Source of the DNA: Rhizorhapis sp. SPR117
Lineage (GTDB): Bacteria; Pseudomonadota; Alphaproteobacteria; Sphingomonadales; Sphingomonadaceae
DNA length: 52,677 bases
Assembly: GCF_021742065.1 (NCBI RefSeq)
Contig: NZ_JAKKIE010000029.1
Location: 1-52,677, forward strand
Reading direction: 5' to 3'
The translations under genes and the position numbers were made by a program. This document shows, piece after piece, positions 23,983 through 32,786 of the stretch; position 1 is the first letter of the stretch, and every line of letters starts with the position of its first letter. Below the pieces are notes generated by a model. The model did no database searches. It was not told where the DNA came from and saw only the letters and a list, made by a program, of their open reading frames with translations.

Positions 23983-25119
23983 GTGACCACAGACAGTTCA
24001 TCAGGCTCGTTGCTCGGCTGGCTCGGCTTTCGCGGTTCGCGCGCTGGGGACAAGACCGGCGCCGCGGCGGCAGGGCGCGGCGGCAATCCCGCCACCAACA
24101 TATTCCAGCAGGCACGCGCGCATCTGCTCGACGAGATCGGGTCATTCCTGCTTGCCTACGAGCTCGACATCACGCCGAATAATCTGATGGCCGCGCATGG
24201 GGCCTTCTCCGGATCCAATCCGGGCTTGGCCCGCCAGATCGCGCATCAAGTCGCCTCCGGCATAGGGATTACCCAGCAGTGGCTCGATGAGGTCACCGCC
24301 GCCGACCAGGTGGTCGACAAGCATGACGGAATCGAATTCCTGATGACCAAGCTCGAGACGACGCTGGAGAATTTCTCGAAGAACACGACCGCCGCTCGAA
24401 GCGCCACCTCGGACTATAGCGACGAACTCGAGCAGCACGTCGCCGAACTGGTTCAGGTCCAGGAAACCGGCCACATCATTTCGAGCCTTGCCGATCTCGC
24501 CAAGGCGATGCTCGAACGCACCCGTCACCTCGAGGCGGACATGCGTCGCAGCGAGGACGAGGCGAAGACGCTGCGCCGCAACCTCGAAAAAGCCAAGCGC
24601 GACGCCGAGGTCGACCATCTCACCGGCCTGCCCAATCGCCGCGCCTTCGAAACCGTGCTCGATCGCGAGCACAAGGAGGCCAGGGCCGCGCTAGACGCGC
24701 TCGTCGTCGCCTTCTGCGACATCGACCATTTCAAGCTGGTCAACGACACCCATGGCCACGACGCCGGCGACCGGGTCCTGCGGCTCATCGCCGAAATGCT
24801 TTCGGAGATCTCCGGCGACAATTGCCATGTGGCTCGCCATGCCGGCGAAGAGTTCGTCATGCTCTTTCGCGGCGCGACCCTCAGCGAGGCCAGATCGCGC
24901 CTCGACGATGTCCGCGAAAATCTCGCGGACCGCAAGCTGGTCAACCGCAAGACCGACGAACCCTTCGGGCAGATCACTTTCTCCGCCGGTGTCGCCGACG
25001 TGTTCGACTTTCCCGATCCACGATCCGCGCTCAAGGCCGCCGATGAGGCGCTCTACGCGGCCAAGCAGGGCGGCCGCAACCAGATCTGCCTTGCCGAAAA
25101 GCCCGCCCAGGCGGCCTGA
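23983..25119 (+). CDS. diguanylate cyclase with AGEEF active-site variant
   Basis: 378 aa. Residues 1-130 are helical and resemble the N-terminal helical domain of sphingomonad GGDEF proteins; 130-205 is a coiled coil (LADLAKAMLERTRHLEADMR). The GGDEF domain starts at DHLTGLPNRRAFETVL and has FCDIDHFKLVNDTHGHDAGD and the active loop ARHAGEEFVML, where the first Gly is Ala. AGEEF/AGDEF loops can be active. The RxxD inhibitory site is absent. Makes cyclic di-GMP from GTP if active. GTG start with AAGGGGGGA upstream. Confidence 0.85.
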   Translation: MTTDSSSGSLLGWLGFRGSRAGDKTGAAAAGRGGNPATNIFQQARAHLLDEIGSFLLAYELDITPNNLMAAHGAFSGSNPGLARQIAHQVASGIGITQQWLDEVTAADQVVDKHDGIEFLMTKLETTLENFSKNTTAARSATSDYSDELEQHVAELVQVQETGHIISSLADLAKAMLERTRHLEADMRRSEDEAKTLRRNLEKAKRDAEVDHLTGLPNRRAFETVLDREHKEARAALDALVVAFCDIDHFKLVNDTHGHDAGDRVLRLIAEMLSEISGDNCHVARHAGEEFVMLFRGATLSEARSRLDDVRENLADRKLVNRKTDEPFGQITFSAGVADVFDFPDPRSALKAADEALYAAKQGGRNQICLAEKPAQAA

Positions 25120-25133
25120 CGGCCGCCAGTTGC

Positions 25134-25625
25134 CTATTTCGGGGGCTGATCCTCGCCACCCTTCGGGCGGCCACGCCGAGCGGGCGCCCCCTTGGTAACC
25201 TTTGCTGGAGCCGAGGCCGTCCTGGGCTTGCGTCCGAGCCCGATGCTCTTGGCGAGCGTGCGCCGCTGTTCGGCATAGTTGGGCGCGACCATCGGATAGT
25301 CCGCCGGAAGGTTCCACTTCGTGCGATAGTCGGCCGGCGTCATCTGATAGTGCGTCATCAGGTGACGCTTGAGCATCTTCAGCTTCTTGCCGTCTTCGAG
25401 GCACACGATGTAGTCGGGCTTGATCGAAGCGCGCACAGAAACGGCGGGTTCCTGCCTCGTTTCCGCTGGTGCATCGGTCTTGCCAAGACCGCTCAGTGCC
25501 TCGTGAACATTCCTGATCAGGGCTGGAAGATCCGATACCGACACGCTGTTGTTCGTCACATGCGCGGCGACGATGTCGGCGGTCAGGGTAATCAGCGTGC
25601 TGTCGGTTTCGGACGCGTCGGTCAT
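25134..25625 (-). CDS. MucR/Ros family zinc-finger transcriptional regulator
   Basis: 163 aa. Helical N-terminal oligomerisation part ([20 protein letters not shown]), then the Ros/MucR DNA-binding core: [20 protein letters not shown] followed by H and [16 protein letters not shown]. The first cysteine of the zinc site is kept, the second is replaced, as in many MucR proteins. The tail is Lys/Ala/Pro-rich like histone-like MucR members. These proteins bind AT-rich DNA and silence horizontally acquired genes, so it may act on this accessory region. Confidence 0.88.
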   Translation of the reverse strand: MTDASETDSTLITLTADIVAAHVTNNSVSVSDLPALIRNVHEALSGLGKTDAPAETRQEPAVSVRASIKPDYIVCLEDGKKLKMLKRHLMTHYQMTPADYRTKWNLPADYPMVAPNYAEQRRTLAKSIGLGRKPRTASAPAKVTKGAPARRGRPKGGEDQPPK

Positions 25626-25810
25626 GTTGATCTGCTTTCTTCGAAGTCAGGAAAGCCCCGGACGCGCACTCGCTACCGGGATCGCGGCGCCTTGTGAAGC
25701 ACGCAGGCCCTTAAAACGTCGTTCGCCTCTCCCAAAGGACTTGCCGAAACGGTTATCGGCGGCGGCGATACCGGCAACATCTCCGAGCCCGAAATAATTG
25801 CGCGATCACA

Positions 25811-25868
25811 GGAAAGAAGAGGGAATGGGTCGGGATGACAAGTTGGGGGGCGAAGCACCCCAGGCTGT
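25811..25868 (+). other. orphan leader-like purine tract next to the IS
   Basis: GGAAAGAAGAGGGAATGGG, then GGGG-CGAAGCA-CCCC about 30 bases on, directly before the IS end. It resembles the backbone leaders but no gene follows; the IS may have removed or displaced it. The rest of the 25626-25868 gap shows nothing recognisable. Confidence 0.3.
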
Positions 25869-27406
25869 GCAAAAACTCATTCGTCTAATCCGCCGCCGCC
25901 AGCACCGCGACGCGCGCCTCACCCCGCTGGCGTCAGTCGCTCGGCACCGAAGGCATTTACTGCATGGAGGATGTTGAAGGCGACAATCGAGAGAGCCGCT
26001 TCGGCCTTTACCGCTCTGAGACCTCGCGTGAGGAACCTTCCGCCGCCGGACATCCGTTTAATCGTGCCGAAGGGGTGCTCTACAGTACATCGGCGGGTCA
26101 CCATCAAGCTCGGATCCGCGTAGATTCTGGCCTCCATACGATCCAGCGCCGCCTGGTCGAACAACCGATGGATGGTCCGTTGGGCGCCGGACGTGCATCG
26201 GCTCTTCAGCCGACAGTCTTTGCATGCAGACGTTCTATATCGGATCGCACGGTTGCGGGTATGTTTGCCGGATGGTCTCAACGTCTTGCCGGCGGGGCAC
26301 CGGATTGTGTCGGTCTCCTCATCATACACGAACTGCGCTGGCCGGAAAAAATCGGTGCTCATGGCACCGCGTTTGATCGGCGCCGCGACCTCAATATGGT
26401 CGCGCTCGCATTGCGCGACCGCCTGGGCGTTGGAGTAACCGCCGTCGGCCAGGACTTTGAGCTCGTCAACCTCAAGCACCTCCATCGTCGCCATTGACAT
26501 TGGATGCAGGAGCTGGCTGTCGTTTGCCTCGTTGGTCACGTCGTGATGTATGATCAGGCCGCTATCTACATCGACCACGCTTTGCATGTTGTAGCAGGGT
26601 GTCTTGGGAGAACGTCCATAGCCCATCGGCCGCGCGTCGGACTCGCCAAAGACCAAAGCCGTCTCGTCGCGATCCTTCAGGATGTCCTGCCGGCGCACGA
26701 GCCTGTCCTTGCGGCGCCCGAGGGTCTCGATCGCAGTGGTGAACGCCTCCCGATGTTTGGGCTGATCGTCGAACCCCTGGTCCACTGCCTCATCTATGAT
26801 GTCGAGCCGCTCAAGGTAGTAGGCGATCTCCTTTTCGGTGTGCGCAACGTCACGGGCAAGCCGGTCGGCGCCAGCGATGTTCTTTGAGCTCGCGACCGCG
26901 CGCATCTTCGTCCCGTCCAGCGCGACCAATCGACCGCTGATCAAGCCGGTTTCGCGGCAGAACTGGATGAATGCAGCGCTGGCGCCGACAATGGCTTCCG
27001 GATTGTCATGACGAAAGGAGGCGATCGTTCGGTAATCGGGGGCAAGCCGGCGCATTAGCCAAAGCGCTTCGAGGTCGCGGACACACGCTCGTTCCAATTG
27101 GCGTGAGGACCGAACCTGGTTGAGATAGCCCCAGATGTACAGCCGGAGCATATCGCCTGGATGGTATCCAGGGCGGCCGGTGACCGCAGCGATAGCGCGA
27201 CCGAAGCCAAGCTCAGCCAAGTTCAAGCTGGTAACAAAAGCATCGACGACTCGGACCAATGCGTCCGGGGAAACATAGTCATCAACACAAGGAGGAAGCA
27301 GGCTGACCTGATCTCGCGCGAGTCCCTCAATAAAACTCATGCACACCCCGGCGCGGAAGATGGGAAGATAATTGGATTCTACACTGACAGGTTCATGAGT
27401 AAAAGC
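25869..27406 (-). mobile_element. IS1182-family insertion sequence
   Basis: About 1.54 kb around one transposase gene. The outer ends read GCAAAAACTCAT (25869-25880) and, on the other strand, GCTTTTACTCAT (27395-27406), an imperfect terminal inverted repeat. The exact ends could be a few bases further out. No target duplication could be recognised. It separates the MucR gene from the NsrR-led nitric oxide cluster. Confidence 0.7.
25919..27346 (-). CDS. IS1182 family transposase
   Basis: 475 aa, apparently intact. The N-terminal half contains ERACVRDLEALWLMRRLAPD and IASFRHDNPEAI, typical of the IS1182/IS4-like DDE group, with the first Asp in LVALDGTKMRAVAS. DGGYSNAQAV holds the second Asp, and CKDCRLKSRCT is the zinc-like Cys cluster; the Glu region is EHPFGTIKRMSGG. 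The element is probably still active. Start ATG at 27346; an alternative ATG lies two codons later. Confidence 0.88.
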   Translation of the reverse strand: MCMSFIEGLARDQVSLLPPCVDDYVSPDALVRVVDAFVTSLNLAELGFGRAIAAVTGRPGYHPGDMLRLYIWGYLNQVRSSRQLERACVRDLEALWLMRRLAPDYRTIASFRHDNPEAIVGASAAFIQFCRETGLISGRLVALDGTKMRAVASSKNIAGADRLARDVAHTEKEIAYYLERLDIIDEAVDQGFDDQPKHREAFTTAIETLGRRKDRLVRRQDILKDRDETALVFGESDARPMGYGRSPKTPCYNMQSVVDVDSGLIIHHDVTNEANDSQLLHPMSMATMEVLEVDELKVLADGGYSNAQAVAQCERDHIEVAAPIKRGAMSTDFFRPAQFVYDEETDTIRCPAGKTLRPSGKHTRNRAIRYRTSACKDCRLKSRCTSGAQRTIHRLFDQAALDRMEARIYADPSLMVTRRCTVEHPFGTIKRMSGGGRFLTRGLRAVKAEAALSIVAFNILHAVNAFGAERLTPAG

Positions 27407-27506
27407 TTGTTATTGGCTTTGAACATCTGCGCCAGGTGGCGTAATAACTCATTACAGATGTTGCGGGCTTCCGAGAAGGATCAGGTCAGAAGCGCCGGGT
27501 TCTCCG

Positions 27507-27956
27507 TTACGTCGAAGCAGTGGCCGCTTGCGCGTCGAGCTGCCACCCGTAGCTTTTGGAATCCGGTACGAGATCGGCGATGGTGAACTGATCGAGGTGT
27601 CGCGCGAAAGCTTCCAGCGCGCCTGCCAAGGCATGGCGCAAGCCGCATGCGGGCGTCACGACGCAGCTGTTGGTCGCCGCGTCGAAGCATTCGACGAATG
27701 TCCCGGTGTCTTCCATGATGCGCATGATCGAACCGACGTTCAGGGCATTGGCGGGCCGCGTGAGCTTGAGGCCCCCGCTCCGGCCCCGCACACCCTCGAC
27801 AAATCCCTCCGCGGCCAGTCGCTGCGCCACTTTCATCAGATGGTTCTTCGAGATGCCATATGCGTGTGCGATCTCGGCGATCGAATGGTGGCCGTCCTTC
27901 ACGGCCAGGAACATCAATGTGCGAAGGGCATAGTCGGTCTGGACGGACAATCTCAT
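27507..27956 (-). CDS. nsrR: Rrf2-family nitric oxide-sensing repressor NsrR
   Basis: 149 aa. N-terminal winged helix (MRLSVQTDYALRTLMFLAV; IAEIAHAYGISKNHLMKVAQ) and the three-cysteine cluster C-x7-C-x6-C in FVECFDAATNSCVVTPACG that ligates an iron-sulfur centre destroyed by NO. This places it in the NsrR branch of Rrf2. It faces the globin and nitric oxide reductase genes divergently, which fits repression relieved by NO. An AAGATGCATAT site directly precedes its start. Confidence 0.85.
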   Translation of the reverse strand: MRLSVQTDYALRTLMFLAVKDGHHSIAEIAHAYGISKNHLMKVAQRLAAEGFVEGVRGRSGGLKLTRPANALNVGSIMRIMEDTGTFVECFDAATNSCVVTPACGLRHALAGALEAFARHLDQFTIADLVPDSKSYGWQLDAQAATAST

Positions 27957-27958
27957 AA

Positions 27959-27979
27959 AAGATGCATATCATATATTGG
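27959..27979. promoter_or_regulatory. NsrR binding site candidate
   Basis: AAGATGCATATCATATATTGG matches the left half of the known NsrR consensus (AAGATGCATTT) and is AT-rich; the right half is weak. It lies three bases upstream of the nsrR start and about 65 before the globin gene, so it could control both directions. Confidence 0.6.
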
Positions 27980-28043
27980 TTTTATCCGCCAAGGCGCGTA
28001 AACCATGCATAGGAAATTCATCTTAATCGAGTCGAGGCAGGCA

Positions 28044-28496
28044 ATGACGTCGAACCATGCCGAGCAGGCGCGGGCGCGCAAGATGGCGGATGCGCTCGCC
28101 TGCGGGATCGATGATGCTTTCATCTCGCGGCTCGTGGAGAGGTTCTACGACACCGTCCGGCAGGACGACATGCTCGGTCCGATCTTTGCTGAACGCATCG
28201 GCGACTGGCCGCATCATTTGACGCGGATGAAGGATTTCTGGGCCTCGATCATGCTCGAATCCGGTCGGTTCAGCGGCAATCCGATGCGCAAGCATATCGC
28301 GATCGGCGAGCTTGATGAGGCGCATTTCGCGCGCTGGCAGTCGCTTTGGGACCAGACGCTTGACCGTATCGCGCCGAACGCAGCGGTCGCGGACCGGTTT
28401 GGCGAAGCGGCGCAACGCATTGGCGAGAGCTTGCTGACCGGCATCAAGATCGACCGGGGCGGTCTGGCCGCCATTTCCGCGAGGGCCGCGTCGTGA
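28044..28496 (+). CDS. group III truncated haemoglobin
   Basis: 150 aa with the two-over-two globin layout. ISRLVERFYDTVRQDDMLGP and IFAERIGDWPHHLTRMKDFW are the B/CD and E helix regions of group III (TrHbP) globins; HIAIGELDEAHFARWQSLW holds the proximal His. Such globins bind NO or O2 and help NO dioxygenation or protect respiration. The start at 28044 has GAGGCAG upstream; an ATG at 28005 would add 13 residues. Overlaps the DUF1971 gene by four bases. Confidence 0.85.
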   Translation: MTSNHAEQARARKMADALACGIDDAFISRLVERFYDTVRQDDMLGPIFAERIGDWPHHLTRMKDFWASIMLESGRFSGNPMRKHIAIGELDEAHFARWQSLWDQTLDRIAPNAAVADRFGEAAQRIGESLLTGIKIDRGGLAAISARAAS

Positions 28497-28786
28497 CACC
28501 GGTCCCCTACGGCGCATCGCCGATCTTCGATGAGCAAAGCCTACCCGACGCGCTGCGCAACGATCATCGCACCAAAGCAGGCACCTGGGGCCTCCTGCGG
28601 ATGCTGGAGGGCGAAGTGCGGCTCGTTTTCGTCGATCCGCCGAGCGAGCAGCTCGTGACGCCCGACAGGCCCGCGATCATCCCGCCGCAAGCAACCCATC
28701 ATGTCGTTCCGCTCGGCCCCATGACGATGCAGGTCGAGTTCTACCGGGAACGCCCAGAGCTTGTCGAAGACGCGGACCGTGGATGA
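28493..28786 (+). CDS. DUF1971 (TehB N-terminal-like) cupin protein
   Basis: 97 aa small cupin: TKAGTWGLLRMLEGEVRLVF, DRPAIIPPQATHHVVPLGP and a closing strand with VEFYRE. Stand-alone copies commonly sit beside globin and NO-detoxification genes. The enzymatic role is unknown. GTG start inside the globin stop (GTGA). Confidence 0.8.
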   Translation: MTPVPYGASPIFDEQSLPDALRNDHRTKAGTWGLLRMLEGEVRLVFVDPPSEQLVTPDRPAIIPPQATHHVVPLGPMTMQVEFYRERPELVEDADRG

Positions 28787-29243
28787 CTTCGCCCTTGCTC
28801 GCACGGTGCATGTCATCGCGGTCCTGTTCTGGATAGGCGGCGTCGGTTTCGTCACCTGGGTGCTGATGCCGACGCTTAAGGCAACGGAACTGCCGCAGGA
28901 TCGCTTGCGCCGTTTTCAGCAGATGGAGGCGCGCTTTGCCTGGCAGGCACGCGTGTGGGTTCTACTTGCCGGCGCAAGTGGCCTGTGGCTGGTGGCGCGC
29001 GCCGATCTGTGGAGCCGCTTCCTCGACGGCCGGTTCTGGTGGATGCACCTGATGGTCGCGCTCTGGACCGTGTTTGCGCTGATGTTGTTCGTCATCGAGC
29101 CGCTGCATCTCCATCGCCGCCTCGGCAATACACAGTCACCAGAGGCGGATTTCGCTCGAATGATCCGGCTGCATCAGTTATTACTTGCAGTCAGCATCAT
29201 AACAATTTTGGGCGCGGTAGGCGGTAGTCACGGACTATTCTGA
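28761..29243 (+). CDS. CopD-like integral membrane protein
   Basis: About 160 aa with four hydrophobic helices: LARTVHVIAVLFWIGGVGFV, VWVLLAGASGLWLVA, WWMHLMVALWTVFALMLF and LLLAVSIITILGAVGG. Histidines in helices 1 and 3 (TVHV, WMHL) and in the last part (RLHQ) are placed as in the CopD/YoaN-type or haem-binding small membrane proteins that accompany nitric oxide reductase. The start is uncertain: TTG at 28761 or GTG at 28779. It probably serves as assembly or electron-transfer helper for NorB. Confidence 0.7.
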   Translation: MSKTRTVDDFALARTVHVIAVLFWIGGVGFVTWVLMPTLKATELPQDRLRRFQQMEARFAWQARVWVLLAGASGLWLVARADLWSRFLDGRFWWMHLMVALWTVFALMLFVIEPLHLHRRLGNTQSPEADFARMIRLHQLLLAVSIITILGAVGGSHGLF

Positions 29244-29261
29244 ACAGAGGGGGTTTGGGGC

Positions 29262-31565
29262 ATGAAGAGCTATCAAACGACATTCAGCATCAAAAGGCTG
29301 TGGATCATCCTGTCGGTCGGCATGGTGGTCATGTTCGGAATCCTACTGTTGCTCGGGCAGCAGATCTACCAGCAGGCGCCGCCCATTCCCGAAGCAGTGA
29401 AGTCCCAAAGCGGCGAGACATTGTTCACGCGCGCGGACATCGAGACCGGCCAGAATATCTGGCAGTCGATCGGCGGCATGGAGCAGGGCTCGATCTGGGG
29501 CCATGGCAGCTATCTGGCGCCCGACTGGAGCGCCGACTGGCTGCACCGCGAGGCGGAGGCACTGCTCGCCCTATCGGCCACTCCGCTCCCCGCGGGCGTG
29601 TCCCCCACGCAGGCGGAAGCGATGCGAAAGGCCGCGCTGCAAGAGGAAATGCGCAGGAACAGCTATGACCCCGCGTCCGGCGCTATCACGGTCAGCGACA
29701 CCCGCGCGCGCGCAATTCGGCAGGTGCAGCAGCATTTCGTCAGCCTGTACGATGGCGGCGATCCTGCCTCGCTTAAGCTCCGCCGCGACTATGCCTTCCC
29801 GGTCTATGGCGAGCTGTCGGCCGCGGAAGCCCGGCAGCTTACCGCCTTCTATTTCTGGACGGCCTGGGGGGCGACCACCGATCGTCCGGGCCAGAACATC
29901 ACTTATACCAGCAACTGGCCGCACGAACCCCTGGTGGGCAATAGCCCAACCACCGGCACTCTGTTGTGGAGCCTTGCTTCGGTCATCCTGCTGCTTGCAG
30001 CGGCAGGCGCACTCATCGCCTATTACGCCAAGCAGTTCGACGTCTGGCGCGGCGACATCCTGCCCGAGGGCGGCATGGCGACCTCTGATCTTCTGGGACA
30101 GGCCGTAATCACACCGTCGATGCGGGCTACCGCGAAATATTTCTGGGTCGTCTGCGCGTTGTTCGTGGGGCAGGTGCTGCTGGGCATTGTCACCGCTCAT
30201 TATGCGGTCGAGGGACAAGGGCTCTATGGCCTGCCTTTTGCAGAATATCTTCCCTACACGATCACCCGCACATGGCACACGCAACTCGCGGTGCTGTGGA
30301 TCGCCACGGCATGGCTGGCGACCGGGCTCTATGTCGCGCCGATGCTCGGGGGACGCGACCCCAAGTTCCAGCGGCTCGGCGTCAATTTCCTGTTCGTTAG
30401 CCTGCTGGTCATCGTCATCGGCTCCTTTGCCGGGCAATGGGCGGCCGTCCACCGCTTCTTCACCAGTCTGACGGCGAATTTCTGGTTCGGGCATCAGGGC
30501 TATGAATATGTCGATCTCGGCCGCTTCTGGCAGATCTACCTCCTGATTGGCCTGTTCCTCTGGGTGGCGCTGGTAGTGCGCGCGCTCTGGCCCGTGCTGC
30601 GACGGGAGGGCGGAAAGTCCCTCATCTATCTCGTGCTGGTGTCAGCGCTCGCCATCGGGCTGCTCTACGGCGCGGGGCTGATGTGGGGCCAGCATACGAA
30701 CATCGCCATCATGGAATATTGGCGCTGGTGGGTGGTGCATTTGTGGGTCGAGGGCATTTTCGAAGTCTTCGCCACGGCCATCATCTCGCTGCTGTTCGTC
30801 CAGATGGGCATCCTGCGAACCTCCACCGCCACCGTGATGGTGTTGTTCGCAACGATCATCTTCCTGTTCGGCGGGGTGCTCGGGACCTTCCATCACCTGT
30901 ATTTCAGCGGGACGCCGACGTCGGTGATCGCGGTCGGCGCGATGATTTCGGCGTTGGAAGTGGTGCCGCTGCTGGTGGTCGGCTTCGAAGCCTATACGCG
31001 GCACAAGGTCGAGCATGAAGCCGAGTGGGAACGGATTTACCACTGGCCGTTCATGTTTTTCGCCGCCGTCCTGTTCTGGAATCTGGTCGGCGCCGGCCTG
31101 TTCGGCTTCCTCATCAACCCACCGATCGCGCTCTATTACATGCAGGGGTTGAACACGACGGCGAACCATGGCCACGCCGCGCTGTTCGGCGTCTATGGCA
31201 TGCTCGGCCTGGGGCTCACGCTCTATTGCATGCGTGGATTGACCGACGTCACGCGATGGAACCTGAAATGGATCAGGATCTCCTTCTGGTCGCTCAATAT
31301 CGGCCTTGGAATGATGACCTTCCTGTCGCTGCTCCCGCAGGGCATCCTGCAAACTTATGCCAGCATCGAGCACGGCTATGCCTATGCGCGCTCAGCGGAG
31401 TTCATCCATAGCCCGATCATGCAGGCGCTGGTCTGGGCAAGGGTGCCCGGCGATGTCGTGTTCGCATTCGGCGTCTTCGCGTTCGCATGGTTCATGGTCC
31501 AGGCGTTCATGCACGGCAGGAAGCCGACTCCAGAAACGGTGGCCATTCCAAAGCCGGCGCTTTAG
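29262..31565 (+). CDS. norB: quinol-dependent nitric oxide reductase, large subunit (qNOR)
   Basis: 767 aa, the fused single-subunit qNorB/NorZ form. One N-terminal transmembrane helix and a periplasmic domain of about 190 residues (DIETGQNIWQSIGGMEQGSI) precede 12-13 helices of the haem-copper oxidase fold. HTQLAVLWIATAWLATG, WWVVHLWVEGIFEVFATA and TANHGHAALFGVYGMLG contain the His residues for haem b, haem b3 and FeB, with the Glu of WVEGIFE typical of NOR. It reduces 2 NO to N2O using quinol. Last gene of the NO island. Confidence 0.93.
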   Translation: MKSYQTTFSIKRLWIILSVGMVVMFGILLLLGQQIYQQAPPIPEAVKSQSGETLFTRADIETGQNIWQSIGGMEQGSIWGHGSYLAPDWSADWLHREAEALLALSATPLPAGVSPTQAEAMRKAALQEEMRRNSYDPASGAITVSDTRARAIRQVQQHFVSLYDGGDPASLKLRRDYAFPVYGELSAAEARQLTAFYFWTAWGATTDRPGQNITYTSNWPHEPLVGNSPTTGTLLWSLASVILLLAAAGALIAYYAKQFDVWRGDILPEGGMATSDLLGQAVITPSMRATAKYFWVVCALFVGQVLLGIVTAHYAVEGQGLYGLPFAEYLPYTITRTWHTQLAVLWIATAWLATGLYVAPMLGGRDPKFQRLGVNFLFVSLLVIVIGSFAGQWAAVHRFFTSLTANFWFGHQGYEYVDLGRFWQIYLLIGLFLWVALVVRALWPVLRREGGKSLIYLVLVSALAIGLLYGAGLMWGQHTNIAIMEYWRWWVVHLWVEGIFEVFATAIISLLFVQMGILRTSTATVMVLFATIIFLFGGVLGTFHHLYFSGTPTSVIAVGAMISALEVVPLLVVGFEAYTRHKVEHEAEWERIYHWPFMFFAAVLFWNLVGAGLFGFLINPPIALYYMQGLNTTANHGHAALFGVYGMLGLGLTLYCMRGLTDVTRWNLKWIRISFWSLNIGLGMMTFLSLLPQGILQTYASIEHGYAYARSAEFIHSPIMQALVWARVPGDVVFAFGVFAFAWFMVQAFMHGRKPTPETVAIPKPAL

Positions 31566-31624
31566 ATTCGCCACTCCGCTTCCCGGCTGCACCCCGGTTT
31601 TCAACAGACGGCCGGCTAATTTCG

Positions 31625-31650
31625 GGCGTTGGTCGCTCTCGGCCAACGCC
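31625..31650 (+). terminator. possible terminator after norB
   Basis: GGCGTTGG (31625-31632) and CCAACGCC (31643-31650) form a perfect eight-base stem with a ten-base loop, 60 bases past the norB stop. No clear T-run follows (ATTTG), so termination would be weak or Rho-assisted. Confidence 0.45.
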
Positions 31651-31751
31651 ATTTGCCCGTGAAACGGCTTCAGGATCGCCGGACAGGCTTGCCCGCTCCG
31701 TGGGTTTTAGCACAGCCTGACCCCCGACACCCCCTCATCTCCGAGGCCGGC

Positions 31752-32528
31752 ATGGACACATCGCGCAGCCAGCGCTGGCGGGAACGGCGCGCCCTCTGGG
31801 CCACCGATTTCCGCCTCATCAATCCCCGAGCCTATTGCGTCGACATCATCGATCACGGCCTGGCGCGCGCCTTTATCGCCGAGCATCACTATCTGCCCAC
31901 TTATCCCGCGGCACAGGTCGCCGTCGGCCTCTTCGGGCGCTGCGCGCGGCTCGAAGGCGTCGCCGTCTTCGCCGTGCCCGCGACCGCTGCCGTCATCGCT
32001 CGCCACACCGGGTTCACCGACCCTGCCAGTGGCACAGTGCTCGCCCGGCTGATCCTGCTCGACAGTGTCCCGCAAAATGGCGAGAGCTTCTTTTGCGCGC
32101 GCGCCTTCCGGCTGCTGCGCCAGGCCCGGCCCGGGATCGAGGCCGTCGTGTCCTATAGCGACCCCGAAGCAGGCCATATCGGCCGCGTCTATGCCGCCTT
32201 GTCCGGCGCGCACCGGGGTACCACGCGGCCGCGCATCGTGCTTCGTGCCGGCACCCGCACCATCTCCGATCGCACGCTTTCGAAGATCAGGCTGCGCGAG
32301 CGCGGCATGGACGGCGCGATCGACCAGCTGGTCCGGCTCGGCCTTCCCGGTCCAGGCCTCCGCGAGGATCCTGCCGCGTGGCTCCAGCGCTTGCAGACCG
32401 AACAACTGCTGACCCGACACCGGCACGCGGGACTCTACACCTACTGCTTCGAGCTCACCCGCGATGCGCGTCGACGTGGCCTGACGCTGCCGAGGCTTCC
32501 CTATCCTAGGATCCTCCCGGCGGCGTGA
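31752..32528 (+). CDS. Mom-family (GNAT-fold) DNA modification protein
   Basis: 258 aa. Order and spacing match the phage Mu Mom-like proteins: FIAEHHYLPTYPA (the HHY pocket), QVAVGLFGRCARLEGVAVF, LARLILLDSVPQNGESFFCA and AVVSYSDPEAGHIGRVYAAL. Mu Mom turns adenine in DNA into N6-methylcarbamoyl adenine, which blocks restriction enzymes. The C-terminal 90 residues (IRLRERGMDGAIDQLVRLG; LYTYCFELTRDARRRGL) are an extension seen in larger relatives. The gene stands alone on its strand and converges with an acyl carrier protein gene 21 bases away. Substrate and modification are unknown. Confidence 0.75.
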   Translation: MDTSRSQRWRERRALWATDFRLINPRAYCVDIIDHGLARAFIAEHHYLPTYPAAQVAVGLFGRCARLEGVAVFAVPATAAVIARHTGFTDPASGTVLARLILLDSVPQNGESFFCARAFRLLRQARPGIEAVVSYSDPEAGHIGRVYAALSGAHRGTTRPRIVLRAGTRTISDRTLSKIRLRERGMDGAIDQLVRLGLPGPGLREDPAAWLQRLQTEQLLTRHRHAGLYTYCFELTRDARRRGLTLPRLPYPRILPAA

Positions 32529-32549
32529 TTCTAGCGCGGGACCCTGGTC

Positions 32550-32786
32550 TCAGGCCTTGGCTTTCTCGAGATAGGCAATCGCCTCGCCGACGGTCTGAAT
32601 CGTCTCCGCGTCGGCGTCTGGTATCGAGACCCCGAACTCCTCCTCGATCCGCATGACGAGCTCGACGACGTCGAGGCTGTCGGCGCCCAGATCGTCGATG
32701 AAATGGGCATCGGGAACCACCTTCTCGCGATCGGCACCGAGCTGATCCGCCACAAGCTCGGTCACCTGATCGGCTATGTCACTCAT
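32550..32786 (-). CDS. acyl carrier protein
   Basis: 78 aa. The four-helix ACP pattern is complete: [19 protein letters not shown], then [19 protein letters not shown] with Ser37 as the phosphopantetheine site, then [22 protein letters not shown] at 32786 is preferred to 32801 on length. No fatty-acid or polyketide synthase gene is near, so this is an orphan ACP encoded away from fab genes; it is tail to tail with the Mom-like gene. Holo-ACP would be made by a host phosphopantetheinyl transferase. Confidence 0.9.
   Translation of the reverse strand: MSDIADQVTELVADQLGADREKVVPDAHFIDDLGADSLDVVELVMRIEEEFGVSIPDADAETIQTVGEAIAYLEKAKA

Noticed and set aside
25855..27420. Target-site duplication flanking the IS
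   Set aside because: No convincing direct repeat could be seen at either plausible pair of ends.
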